Source of the DNA: Phycicoccus sp. Soil802
GTDB taxonomy: Bacteria > Actinomycetota > Actinomycetes > Actinomycetales > Dermatophilaceae
Reading direction: 5' to 3'
DNA length: 64,000 nucleotides
NCBI RefSeq assembly: GCF_001429605.1
Contig: NZ_LMSS01000005.1
Coordinates: 540,618 to 604,617, forward strand
The notes under the pieces were generated by a model, which was given only the letters and a program-made list of their open reading frames with translations, searched no databases and had not been told where the DNA came from. Position numbers and translations under genes: made by a program. How positions within the stretch are numbered: position 1 is the first letter of the stretch; each line of letters opens with the position of its first letter. Positions 16,166 through 24,146 of this stretch are shown piece by piece.

Positions 16166-17685
16166 GCCTGGGCCTGCCCTTCGCTGGAGTCTTCGGTATG
16201 CCGCGGGCTCGCCTCGGCGGCGTCGTCGCCCTGGGGTTCGGCGTCGTTCGCGAGCGCGGCGGCTGCCGCCTCGGCGGTCTTCGTGCCGGCCCGGGCCCGG
16301 GCGACCCAGCCGTCGATGTTGCGCTGGCGGCCCCGGGCCACCGCGATCTGCCCGGGGTCGACGTCACCGGTGAGCGCGGACCCGGCGCCGACGTAGGCGC
16401 CGTCGGCGATGGTCACGGGCGCGATGAGGACGGTGTCGGAGCCGACGAAGCTGTGCCGGCCCACGGTGGTGTGGTGCTTCGCCACCCCGTCGTAGTTGGC
16501 GAAGATGGTGCCCGCCCCGATGTTGGCGCCTTCCCCGATCGTGGCGTCACCGGCATACGTGAGGTGCGGGACCTTGGCCCCGGCGCCGATCTTGGCGTTC
16601 TTCGTCTCGACGAACCCGCCGATCTTGCCCTTCGGCCCGAGCTCGGTGCCCGGTCGCAGGTAGGAGAACGGGCCGACGGTGGCCCCCTCGCCGATGACGG
16701 CCAGGAGGGCCTCGGTCCGCTTGACCTCGGCGGCCTCCCCGACCTCGGTGTCGGTGAGCGTGGTGTCGGGGCCGATGGTGGCGCGCGCCCCGATCGTGGT
16801 CGCACCCAGCAGCTGCGTGCCGGGGAGGATCGTCGCGTCGCGACCGATGGTGACGTCGCTGTCGATCCAGGTCGTGGCGGGGTCGATGATCGTCACGCCC
16901 TCGCGCATCCAGCGTTCGGTGGTGCGACGGTTGAGCTCCTTGCCGAGTCGGGCGAGCTGGACCCGGTCGTTGACGCCCTCGGTCTGCCAGAGGTCGCCGA
17001 TCAGGTGGGCACTGACCCGGCCGCCGGCCTTGCGTGCGATGGCGAGGACGTCAGTGAGGTACTTCTCGCCCTGGACGTTGTCCGTCCCCACCTGGCCGAG
17101 CGCCTCGACGAGGACGGCCGCGTCGAACGCGTAGATCCCGGAGTTGATCTCGGTGATGGCGCGTTGCTCGTCGGTCGCGTCCTTCTGCTCGACGATCCCC
17201 TCGACGCCGTCGTCGGCGCCGCGCAGGATCCGTCCGTAGCCGGTCGGGTCGTCGAGGTGGGCGGTGATGACCGTGACCGCGCTCTGGGTCGCGACATGCT
17301 CCTCGACCAGGGACTGGAGGGTGTCGCCGGCCAGCAGCGGCACGTCACCGTAGGTCACGAGGACGGTGCCCTCGAGCCCGGCGGGCAGCGCGGCGAGGGC
17401 GCACTCCGTGGCCCGGCCGGTGCCCTTGACGTCGTCCTGGTCCGCGATCACGGCACCGGGGTCGACCTCGGCGACGTGTGCCGCCACCAGGTCGCGCTCG
17501 TGGCGGACCACCACCGCGAGGTGCTCGGGGTTGACCGCGCGTGCTGCGGCGATCGCGTGCCCGACGAGGGTCCGGCCCCCGATCCGGTGCAGGACCTTGG
17601 GGGTCGAGGACTTCATCCGGGTGCCCTCACCGGCGGCGAGGACGATGACTGCGGCGAGGCGGTGCGATCCGGTGGGGCTGTTCAC
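16162..17685 (-). CDS. glmU: Bifunctional UDP-N-acetylglucosamine pyrophosphorylase / glucosamine-1-phosphate N-acetyltransferase
   Basis: A 507-residue enzyme making UDP-GlcNAc for peptidoglycan. The N-terminal uridylyltransferase has LAAGEGTRMKSSTPKVLH. The C-terminal half is a left-handed beta-helix of hexapeptide repeats (IGRDATILPG, IGARATIGPD, IGEGANIGAGT) with the acetyltransferase region GGFVETKNAKIGAGAKVPHL. The start is the GTG at 17685. The C-terminal tail is Ala/Glu-rich and likely disordered. It forms a coupled operon with prs. Confidence 0.97.
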   Translation of the reverse strand: MNSPTGSHRLAAVIVLAAGEGTRMKSSTPKVLHRIGGRTLVGHAIAAARAVNPEHLAVVVRHERDLVAAHVAEVDPGAVIADQDDVKGTGRATECALAALPAGLEGTVLVTYGDVPLLAGDTLQSLVEEHVATQSAVTVITAHLDDPTGYGRILRGADDGVEGIVEQKDATDEQRAITEINSGIYAFDAAVLVEALGQVGTDNVQGEKYLTDVLAIARKAGGRVSAHLIGDLWQTEGVNDRVQLARLGKELNRRTTERWMREGVTIIDPATTWIDSDVTIGRDATILPGTQLLGATTIGARATIGPDTTLTDTEVGEAAEVKRTEALLAVIGEGATVGPFSYLRPGTELGPKGKIGGFVETKNAKIGAGAKVPHLTYAGDATIGEGANIGAGTIFANYDGVAKHHTTVGRHSFVGSDTVLIAPVTIADGAYVGAGSALTGDVDPGQIAVARGRQRNIDGWVARARAGTKTAEAAAAALANDAEPQGDDAAEASPRHTEDSSEGQAQA

Positions 17686-17779
17686 GCGCGAGGCTCCAGC
17701 GATCTGGTCGGGTGCGACGGGACGGGCGTCATGCTACCCGCCGGTCGGACCCCGCTCGTCCAACGGTCAACCACCCCGC

Positions 17780-17800
17780 GTCGTGACAAATCACCACGAC
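17780..17800. promoter_or_regulatory. Candidate operator: nested inverted repeat GTCGTG/CACGAC containing GTGA-N4-TCAC
   Basis: Between the divergent glmU and secreted-protein genes, GTCGTG at 17780 pairs with CACGAC at 17795, and inside them GTGACAAATCAC resembles a shortened CRP-type half-site pair. It could control either gene. This is symmetry only; no regulator is known. Confidence 0.25.
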
Positions 17801-17915
17801 ACGCACTCCGGCTCATACCGAGGGTGGAGCCACCGGTCGCCCTTCGACGCGATCCGGTCCGCACTCCCGCTCGTGAGACTGGAGTTCCGTCTCAGGGAGC
17901 GTTGGAAGGGGAATC

Positions 17916-18368
17916 ATGAGGACACTCACCATCAACCGGTGGGCCTTGCCGGCTGCGGGCGCCGCGATGGTCGCCGCGGCGGCGATCGCCATCAGCATGG
18001 GCCCGGCGCAGGCCGCCGACACCATGCTCGTCCATGTCAAGCAGGCCAGCATCGCCGACCACGCAGGTGACTGCCCCGATGGCATCATCGGCGCCCACTT
18101 CGTCATCAACCAGATCGCCTCGGGCCCCGCCTCGATCGAGGTCCAGCTCAACGACGGCAGCTCGCAGACCGTGGACAAGTGGAAGCAGAGCGGCCCGGTC
18201 GCCCACTACAACGCCTACTTCACCGGCACGACGGTGAAGGACGCCACCGCCTACGTCCCCAACACCTGGACCGGCCAGTTCAACCTCTCCAACTACATCT
18301 GCGGACCCAGCACGTCCACGACGTCGAGCTCCTCGAGCTCGAGCTCGTCCTCACAGCCGACGAGCTGA
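17916..18368 (+). CDS. Small secreted protein with Ser-rich tail, unknown function
   Basis: A 150-residue protein with a clear Sec signal peptide (basic MRTLTINRW, a hydrophobic core, and AQA-AD as cleavage site near residue 34). The mature part is about 90 residues, with two cysteines (GDCPDG and YICGP) that may form a disulphide. It ends in a run of Ser with a little Thr and Pro. The start ATG has GGAAGGGG upstream. I do not recognise the family. It is monocistronic, with a strong terminator hairpin after it. Confidence 0.8.
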   Translation: MRTLTINRWALPAAGAAMVAAAAIAISMGPAQAADTMLVHVKQASIADHAGDCPDGIIGAHFVINQIASGPASIEVQLNDGSSQTVDKWKQSGPVAHYNAYFTGTTVKDATAYVPNTWTGQFNLSNYICGPSTSTTSSSSSSSSSSQPTS

Positions 18369-18409
18369 CCCGACCACCTGCCCGTCCGGCAGGTCAGCAC
18401 CCCCAGAAC

Positions 18410-18462
18410 GAAGGGCCCGACCACCACCTCGTCCACGTCGAGGTCAGGAGGTCGGGCCCTTC
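18410..18462. terminator. Bidirectional terminator hairpin
   Basis: The arms GAAGGGCCCGACC (18410-18422) and GGTCGGGCCCTTC (18450-18462) pair perfectly over 13 bp, with an inner hairpin ACCTCG/CGAGGT in the loop. It sits between the convergent secreted-protein and PspC-like genes. A second 9-bp hairpin (CCGCGTCCC/GGGACGCGG) lies at 18462-18489. Confidence 0.8.
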
Positions 18463-18501
18463 CGCGTCCCCGGGGGACCCGGGACGCGGCTGGTGTGTGG
18501 G

Positions 18502-18783
18502 TCAGGAGGCGACGGTCGGCGCCTGGCCCGGGTAGGTGGGGCCGGCGGGCCGGGCCGCCTGGGCGGTGGCCACACTCTCGGACGGCATGAGGATCCAGAG
18601 GACCGGGTAGATGAGGATCTGGCTGCCGGGGATCACCATCAGCAGCAGCACGAACAGGATCCGCGCGGGCCACGGCGCGATGCCGAACCGGCGACCGAGG
18701 CCGGATGCAACGCCACCGAGGACGCGCTCGTCACGCGGTCGGACCAGGCCCTGCTGGGCGAAGCTCGAGTGGATGTCGTTCAT
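18502..18783 (-). CDS. PspC-domain membrane protein
   Basis: A 93-residue protein with a PspC-type domain: RPRDERVLGGVASGLGRRFG followed by one or two membrane segments (ILFVLLLMVIPGSQILIYPVLWILM). The ATG at 18783 is preceded by GAAGGA. PspC domains are linked to phage-shock and envelope-stress responses and, in actinobacteria, also occur in sensor proteins. No pspA is nearby, so the exact role here is open. Confidence 0.87.
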   Translation of the reverse strand: MNDIHSSFAQQGLVRPRDERVLGGVASGLGRRFGIAPWPARILFVLLLMVIPGSQILIYPVLWILMPSESVATAQAARPAGPTYPGQAPTVAS

Positions 18784-19051
18784 GGGTGGAGCACTTCCTT
18801 CGGTTGGCGCCAGGGGCTCTCCCTGACACCTCAAGAGTGCTCGCAGGCGGGCGGCCCAGCCATCGGGTGCGGCCCTGACCCGACCCCGGTTTGTCCGACC
18901 GGCGGCTCAGGGTGGACTCGGTGCGCACTCAGGGTCGGGCCAGCTCGGCGGAAGGGCACAAACCTGCAGGTCACCCTTGGTTTGGGACCGTGCGACGAAG
19001 GCGCCGACCATGACGTATCTTGTCCCTAATTTTGAGAGAGAGCGGAAGCAC

Positions 19052-20425
19052 GTGTCGGAAGTGTCAGTCACCGGATCCAGAGGCGCCCTGCTCGGGGGGC
19101 GGTACCGCCTCATGGACGAGATCGGGCGAGGCTCGGTGGGGACCGTCTTCCGGGCGAGGGACGAGTTCCTGGGCCGGGACGTCGCGGTCAAGCTCATCGA
19201 GCCGAAGCTGCTCGACGCGGCGGACCTGCGCCGCGACGAGGACGAGGTGAAGCTCCTCGCCCGCCTCAACCACCACTGCCTCGTCACCCTCTTCGACGCC
19301 GGCTCGGACCTGTCGGACCCGCAGCATCCGCGGATCTACCTCGTCATGGAGCTCGTCGACGGGCCCGACCTCCGCGACCGGCTGGCCCGCGGACCCCTGC
19401 CGGCCGTCGACGTCGCGCAGCTCGGTCGCGACATGGCCAAGGCCCTCGCCTACGTCCACGACCACGGCGTCATCCACCGCGACGTGAAGCCGGCCAACGT
19501 CATGGTCTTCGACTACGGCAAGACCGCTACCCGGCTCCGCGCGAAGCTCACGGACTTCGGTATCGCTGTCCTGGTCGAGTCTCCCCTCACCGACGGCAAC
19601 GGCGCCTTCGTCGGGACTGCCGCGTACGTCAGTCCCGAACAGGCCAAGGGCGAGCCCCTCGGGCCACCCAGCGACGTCTACTCCCTCGGCCTGGTGTTGC
19701 TCGAGTGCCTCACCGGTGTACGGGCCTTCCCGGGGGACCCGCTGCCCAGCGCCCTCGCCCGGCTGCTCCAGCGTCCCGAGATCCCGGTCGACCTCGACGC
19801 ACAGTGGACCTGGCTGCTGAGGGCGATGACGGCGACCGACCCGGACGCGCGGCCGTCCGCGCGCGATGCAGCCCTGGCCCTCGGTGAGCTCGCCATCGCC
19901 GAGTACGGTCGGCTCGCGGACACTCGACCGGCCTCGCTCACCGACGAGGTGGCGAGGATGGAGGCCGTTCGACGCTTCCAGATCCTCGACACGCCCGAGG
20001 ACGGGGCCTTCGACCGGATCACGGCGCTGGCTGCCCGACTCTTCTCCGTGCCCATCGCCATCGTCAGCGTCGTGGACGAGGACCGCATCTGGTTCAAGTC
20101 GCACCATGGCCTGGACGTCAACCAGATCGACAGGGAACCGGGACTGTGCGCCTCGGCTGTCCGGCAACCCGAACCGTGGATCATCGAGGACGCTCGCCTC
20201 GACCCACGGACGCTGTCCAACCCCCTGGTGGCAGGGGAGCTCGGGCTGCAGTTCTATGCCGGCATCCCGCTGCGGACCCGCGACGGGTACAACCTGGGCA
20301 CGCTGTGCATCATCGACCGCGCCCCACGGACGCTGTCGGCTGCAGAGGTCCTGACGCTCGAGGACCTCGCCGCCATCGTCATGCACGACCTCGAGCAACG
20401 ACTGCAGAACCTGCAGTCCGCCTGA
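19052..20425 (+). CDS. Ser/Thr protein kinase with C-terminal GAF domain
   Basis: A protein of about 457 residues. The kinase domain (about 10-275) has IGRGSVGTV, DVAVKLIE, HRDVKPANV, LTDFGIA and VSPEQAKG, all intact. From about 300 to 450 is a GAF domain of the type following the linker FQILDTPEDGAFDRI, with SVVDEDRIWFKS and CIIDRAPR. The start is uncertain: the GTG at 19052 has GAGCGGAAG ahead of it, while an upstream in-frame ATG at 19010 has no ribosome site. It has no membrane segment, so it should be a soluble kinase whose activity may respond to a ligand in the GAF domain. It is monocistronic, followed by a long terminator hairpin. Confidence 0.88.
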   Translation: MSEVSVTGSRGALLGGRYRLMDEIGRGSVGTVFRARDEFLGRDVAVKLIEPKLLDAADLRRDEDEVKLLARLNHHCLVTLFDAGSDLSDPQHPRIYLVMELVDGPDLRDRLARGPLPAVDVAQLGRDMAKALAYVHDHGVIHRDVKPANVMVFDYGKTATRLRAKLTDFGIAVLVESPLTDGNGAFVGTAAYVSPEQAKGEPLGPPSDVYSLGLVLLECLTGVRAFPGDPLPSALARLLQRPEIPVDLDAQWTWLLRAMTATDPDARPSARDAALALGELAIAEYGRLADTRPASLTDEVARMEAVRRFQILDTPEDGAFDRITALAARLFSVPIAIVSVVDEDRIWFKSHHGLDVNQIDREPGLCASAVRQPEPWIIEDARLDPRTLSNPLVAGELGLQFYAGIPLRTRDGYNLGTLCIIDRAPRTLSAAEVLTLEDLAAIVMHDLEQRLQNLQSA

Positions 20426-20488
20426 CCACGTTGGCGCATCGCCACCTGCCACGGCGGGGTCCGAAACCACGACGTCCGTCGCACAAGA

Positions 20489-20598
20489 TGTGCAAGGTGA
20501 AGAACGATCCGCCGGAAAGGATCAACCCGGATGGGCAGATCATCCTGGATGGGCAGCCTGCTCAGGTGAGGTCGACGCTCCTCGACGGTTCGATGTGA
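20489..20598 (+). CDS. Possible 36-residue small protein
   Basis: ATG at 20489, TGA at 20596-20598; the peptide begins MCKVKNDPPERINPDG. It is less GC-rich than the neighbouring genes and contains a direct repeat GGATGGGCAG 18-20 bp apart. Its end runs into the terminator stem. There is no clear ribosome site, so it may be non-coding. Confidence 0.18.
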
Positions 20599-20634
20599 AC
20601 GCGCCGGGGATCTCCGGCGGGTTCACATCGAACC
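20587..20634. terminator. Long bidirectional terminator hairpin
   Basis: GGTTCGATGTGAAC (20587-20600) pairs with GTTCACATCGAACC (20621-20634) and continues through CGCCGG/CCGGCG around a 6-base loop, 20 of 21 pairs matched. It separates the kinase-GAF gene from the convergent tRNA gene. There is no U-tract, as is common in actinobacteria. Confidence 0.85.
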
Positions 20635-20644
20635 AGGGGTGACC

Positions 20645-20726
20645 TGGCTCCCCGGGTAGGAATCGAACCTACGTCGCTAATCCTGATTCAAAGTCAGGCG
20701 GGCCTTGCCAGCAGACCAACCGGGGA
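20645..20726 (-). tRNA. tRNA-Gln (anticodon TTG), atypical shape
   Basis: On the minus strand the acceptor arms TCCCCGG and CCGGGGA pair, followed by discriminator G and an encoded CCA. The anticodon arm is CCTGA-CTTTGAA-TCAGG (anticodon TTG, Gln) and the T arm is GTAGG-TTCGATT-CCTAC. The D arm GGTC...GGCC is present. The region between anticodon and T stems is 9 bases instead of about 5, and 2 bases instead of 1 separate the D and anticodon stems, so it departs from a canonical tRNA-Gln. It may be a divergent or acquired copy. Confidence 0.75.
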
Positions 20727-20840
20727 ATGCCCCCAACGGGGACCCGCCAAGGGTAGCCAAGCACGCGGCATACCTCGGCACCGCCGCAGTCGGCCGGTGA
20801 CCTGAGGCGCCCGACAACCGGGCGCGCGGTCACGATGACA

Positions 20841-20871
20841 ACCTACGAATCCGTAGGTTACGGTTTCGTAA
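20841..20871. promoter_or_regulatory. Paired palindromes upstream of the desaturase gene (candidate TetR-type operator)
   Basis: ACCTACG-AATC-CGTAGGT (20841-20858) is a perfect 7-bp inverted repeat, directly followed by TTACG-GTTT-CGTAA (20858-20871). Both have 4-bp spacers and share TACG half-sites. They lie in the only AT-richer stretch before the desaturase, where its promoter should be. Desaturases in other bacteria are controlled by TetR-type repressors (DesT is an example), and a TetR gene lies 1.9 kb downstream. Confidence 0.6.
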
Positions 20872-20915
20872 GTTGACGATGCCTCCAGGCGACCACGAAG
20901 GAAGGTTCCCCGGCG

Positions 20916-21878
20916 ATGACCACCGCGACCCCCTCCGCACAGTCCGCTCCCGCGACACCGCCCCCTGCGACCCAGACCGTCGAACCGGAGCTGAAGCGCG
21001 GCGGTGAGCAGGTCGCCCTGGCGCTCTTCATCGGCATCCCGTTCCTCGCCCTGCTCGCGGCCGTCCCGGTGGCCTGGGGGTGGGGCCTGGGCTGGCACGA
21101 CGTCGTCATCTTCGTCGTGATGTACGCGATCGCCGGCCACGGCATCACCGTCGGCTACCACCGCCACTTCACGCACGGGTCGTTCAAGGCCAACCGCGGC
21201 CTCAAGATCGCGCTGGCCGTCGCCGGCTCGATGGCCATCCAGGGACCGGTCGTGCGCTGGGTGGCCGACCACCGTCGCCACCACGCCTTCTCCGACCGCG
21301 ACGGCGACCCGCACAGCCCGTGGCGCTACGGCGAGACCATCCCGGCGCTCGCCAAGGGGCTCTGGTGGGCGCACACCGGGTGGCTGTTCGACATCGAGCA
21401 GACGCCCAGGAGCAAGTACGCCCCCGACCTCGTCGCCGACCCCGACCTGCAGAAGGTCGACCGCGCCTTCCCGCTCATCGTCGCCGGCTCGATGCTGCTC
21501 CCCGCGGTCGTCGGTGGACTCTGGTCGATGAGCTGGCAGGGCGCCCTGACCGCCTTCTTCTGGGCCTCGCTCGTGCGCGTCTCGCTGCTGCACCACGTGA
21601 CCTGGTCGATCAACTCGATCTGCCACACCATCGGCGAGCGGCCGTTCAAGAGCCGCGACAGGTCGGGCAACGTCTGGTGGCTGGCCTTCCTGTCGATGGG
21701 CGAGTCGTGGCACAACCTGCACCACGCCGACCCGACCTGCGCCCGGCACGGCGTCGAGAAGGGCCAGATCGACTCGACGGCTCGGGTCATCTGGGCGTTC
21801 GAGAAGCTCGGCTGGGCGACCGATGTGCGCTGGCCGGTGGCCAAGCGGATCCACGCCCGCCGGGTCGCCGCTGCCTGA
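20916..21878 (+). CDS. Acyl-CoA (stearoyl-type, delta-9) fatty acid desaturase
   Basis: A 320-residue integral membrane desaturase that puts a double bond into long-chain acyl groups using a di-iron centre. The three histidine boxes are intact: YHRHFTH, DHRRHHAFSD and WHNLHHAD. About four membrane segments surround them (ALFIGIPFLALLAAV, DVVIFVVMYAIA, FPLIVAGSMLLPAVVG, LTAFFWASLVRVSLL). GGAAGG precedes the ATG. It would adjust membrane fluidity, and the palindromes upstream suggest repression relieved by a fatty-acid signal. Confidence 0.95.
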   Translation: MTTATPSAQSAPATPPPATQTVEPELKRGGEQVALALFIGIPFLALLAAVPVAWGWGLGWHDVVIFVVMYAIAGHGITVGYHRHFTHGSFKANRGLKIALAVAGSMAIQGPVVRWVADHRRHHAFSDRDGDPHSPWRYGETIPALAKGLWWAHTGWLFDIEQTPRSKYAPDLVADPDLQKVDRAFPLIVAGSMLLPAVVGGLWSMSWQGALTAFFWASLVRVSLLHHVTWSINSICHTIGERPFKSRDRSGNVWWLAFLSMGESWHNLHHADPTCARHGVEKGQIDSTARVIWAFEKLGWATDVRWPVAKRIHARRVAAA

Positions 21879-21895
21879 GGCAGCCTGGGGCGCCC

Positions 21896-22735
21896 TCAGG
21901 GAGCCTGCGTCAGCAGGCGACGGAACGCCCCGACCTCCGGCGCCTGCCAGTCGACGTGGTCGTTGCGCCAGCCCTCGAGATCGCGAAACTCGTTGGCCTG
22001 GTTGGCCATCGCGTGACCGATCACCTTGTCGTCGGAGATCGCGAACCGGCGCTGCAGGTGCTCGACGAGGGCGACCCCGGCGGCCGCCTGCGCCCGGCGG
22101 GCCAGCACCTGCTGGGTGGCCCAGCGAGGGTCGTGCCCGCGCGACGACTGGACGAACTCGATGCCGATCGCGACGTGGTTGAGCCCCACGGTGTGGCGGC
22201 AGACCAGGGTCGGCGGCACCAGCTCGTGGATCGTGCCGTCCTGGTCGACGACGAAGTGCGCGCAGGTCCCCGGCTCCTCGCCCCGGTTGGGCAGGTCCGC
22301 CTCGAACAGCGACCGCACGGAGGAGTAGGTGTCACTCTCGCTGTAGTGCAGCACGATCATCGTGGGCCGCAGCCGCGAGGTGCGCGTCCCGTAGTGACGT
22401 GCTGCGTATGCCGCGGTCTCGGCCTTGCGCGGCGCACCGAACGTCAGGTGGTCGGCCACGATGCGAGGCGCGGCCGGGACGTCGAGGGCTGGCGCAGTCG
22501 TCGTCGCGCTCGGTGCCGGACTCACGGGCGAGGCGCCCGCGCCCGTGGGTGCCGCTGACGACGGCGCGCCAGCGCGGACGCCGGACACCCAGCCGCGCGT
22601 CGCGGACCCGGCCCGCCCGAGCAGCCCCTGGTCGAGGGCCACCCCGAGCACCAGCAAGGCGACCACGACGGCAGTCGCCATCGCCACCCGTCGTGCTCCC
22701 CCGGCATACCCGGCTCCGCCCTTCACGACCACCAC
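21896..22735 (-). CDS. Secreted or membrane-anchored N-acetylmuramoyl-L-alanine amidase (Amidase_2 fold)
   Basis: A 279-residue protein with an N-terminal signal-anchor (VAMATAVVVALLVLGVAL), a Pro/Ala/Ser-rich linker and an Amidase_2/PGRP-type domain from about residue 105. Candidate zinc ligands are His in IVLHYSES, His in LNHVAIGIE and His in DHVDWQ; the conserved FVVDQDGTIHELV and AIGIEF segments fit the family. It should cut the amide between MurNAc and L-Ala, or bind muropeptides. The start is the GTG at 22735. It is divergent from the TetR gene with under 20 bp between starts, so their control regions overlap. Confidence 0.85.
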   Translation of the reverse strand: MVVVKGGAGYAGGARRVAMATAVVVALLVLGVALDQGLLGRAGSATRGWVSGVRAGAPSSAAPTGAGASPVSPAPSATTTAPALDVPAAPRIVADHLTFGAPRKAETAAYAARHYGTRTSRLRPTMIVLHYSESDTYSSVRSLFEADLPNRGEEPGTCAHFVVDQDGTIHELVPPTLVCRHTVGLNHVAIGIEFVQSSRGHDPRWATQQVLARRAQAAAGVALVEHLQRRFAISDDKVIGHAMANQANEFRDLEGWRNDHVDWQAPEVGAFRRLLTQAP

Positions 22736-22752
22736 GCTACGCAGGAGGCATG

Positions 22753-23409
22753 ATGGACCGCGTGACCGACGCCCGCGAGAAGTCCCCGACCCCGAGCTCC
22801 CGCTCTCGCATGACGGGCAAGCAACGGCGCGAGCAGCTCATCGAGGTCGGTCGGAAACTGTTCGCGGACAAGGGTTTCGAGGGCACGACGGTCGAGGAGA
22901 TCGCGGCCAAGGCGAGTGTCTCGAAGCCGGTCGTCTACGAGCACTTCGGTGGCAAGGAAGGCCTCTATGCCGTCGTCGTCGACCGGGAGATCGCTGCGCT
23001 GCTCGGGGGGATCACCGGCGCCCTCAGCGCCGAGCTCAACAGCCGGGAGACCCTCGAACGGGCCGCGGGCGCCCTGCTCGACTACATCGAGAGCAACACC
23101 GACGGCTTCCGGATCCTCGTGCGCGACAGCCCGGCCGGGCAGTCGACCGGGTCGTTCGCGAGCCTCATCTCCGACGTCGCGAGCCAGGTCGAGCACATCC
23201 TCGCGGCGGAGTTCAAGCGTCGCCGGCTCGACCCGAAGACCGCTCCGCTCTACGCGCAGATGCTCGTCGGGATGGTGGCGCTGACCGGCCAGTGGTGGCT
23301 GGACTCGCGCAAGATGAAGAAGGCCGACGTAGCGGCCCACCTGGTCAACCTGGCCTGGAACGGCCTCGCCGGCCTCGAGAAGAAGCCCGGCCTCATCAGC
23401 GCGGACTGA
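22753..23409 (+). CDS. TetR-family transcriptional regulator
   Basis: A 218-residue regulator. The N-terminal helix-turn-helix reads REQLIEVGRKLFADKGFEG, TTVEEIAAKASVSKPVVYEHFGGKEGLY, and a helical ligand-binding domain follows. GCAGGAGG lies 4 bases before the ATG at 22753; an ATG one codon earlier is too close to it. Because it lies next to the amidase and 0.9 kb after the desaturase with its palindromic upstream site, it is the best local candidate for the desaturase regulator. That link is inference. Its stop codon lies inside the first unit of a 20-bp tandem repeat. Confidence 0.93.
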   Translation: MDRVTDAREKSPTPSSRSRMTGKQRREQLIEVGRKLFADKGFEGTTVEEIAAKASVSKPVVYEHFGGKEGLYAVVVDREIAALLGGITGALSAELNSRETLERAAGALLDYIESNTDGFRILVRDSPAGQSTGSFASLISDVASQVEHILAAEFKRRRLDPKTAPLYAQMLVGMVALTGQWWLDSRKMKKADVAAHLVNLAWNGLAGLEKKPGLISAD

Positions 23410-23470
23410 CCGCCGTCAGCGCGGACTGACCGCCGCCGTCGCGGAGTGACCGCCGCCGGCGCGGACTACC
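23401..23470 (+). repeat. 20-bp tandem repeat, about 3.5 copies
   Basis: Units GCGGACTGACCGCCGTCAGC (23401), GCGGACTGACCGCCGCCGTC (23421), GCGGAGTGACCGCCGCCGGC (23441) and a partial GCGGACTACC (23461). The first contains the TetR stop codon; the last reaches the methyltransferase start region. Confidence 0.88.
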
Positions 23471-23478
23471 CTGACGGC

Positions 23479-24132
23479 ATGCGCTCGTTCCTGGTCACCG
23501 ACGCGGTTCGCGACTACTCCGCAGCGCACAGCTCGTGGCGGCCCGACCCCGTGGTGCGTGAGCTGCAGGAACGCACCCGCGCGCTCGGCGGCCCGGCCGG
23601 CATGCAGATCGGCGACGACCAGGGCCAGCTCCTGACCATGCTCACGCACCTGGTCGGCGCCCGCACCGCGGTCGAGGTCGGCACCTTCACCGGCTACTCG
23701 AGCCTCTGCATCGCCCGCGGGCTGGCCGACGGTGGCACCCTCGTGTGCTGCGACATCAGCGAGGAGTGGACCTCGATCGGCGTCGAGGCCTGGCAGGCGG
23801 CCGGAGTCGCCGATCGCATCGACCTGCGCATCGCCCCGGCGCTGGACACCCTGCGGTCGCTGCCGACCGCACCCGCGATCGACCTCGTGTTCATCGACGC
23901 CGACAAGGGCGGGTACGCCGACTACTGGTCCGAGCTGGTCCCGCGGGTGCGGCCGGGCGGACTGCTCCTGGCCGACAACGTGTTGTGGAGTGGCGAGATC
24001 GCCGACGACGAGAAGTCGGGTGAGAACCTCGAGGCGCTGCGGGCGTTCAACGACCTGGTCGCGGCGGACGAGCGGGTCGAGGTGGTCGTGCTGACCGCCT
24101 TCGACGGACTGACCATCGCCCGCAAGCTCTGA
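23479..24132 (+). CDS. SAM-dependent O-methyltransferase (family 3, COMT-like)
   Basis: A 217-residue class I methyltransferase. The SAM motif is VEVGTFTGYSSLCIARGL. The metal-binding residues typical of the cation-dependent catechol/caffeoyl-CoA type are seen in FIDADKGGYADYW and LLADNVLWSG. The start is the ATG at 23479; the sequence before it is the tandem repeat and has no Shine-Dalgarno site, so it may be leaderless or weakly translated. The substrate is unknown, probably a small phenolic compound. It does not form an operon with its neighbours. Confidence 0.92.
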   Translation: MRSFLVTDAVRDYSAAHSSWRPDPVVRELQERTRALGGPAGMQIGDDQGQLLTMLTHLVGARTAVEVGTFTGYSSLCIARGLADGGTLVCCDISEEWTSIGVEAWQAAGVADRIDLRIAPALDTLRSLPTAPAIDLVFIDADKGGYADYWSELVPRVRPGGLLLADNVLWSGEIADDEKSGENLEALRAFNDLVAADERVEVVVLTAFDGLTIARKL

Positions 24133-24146
24133 GCTCGCGCGGGCCG

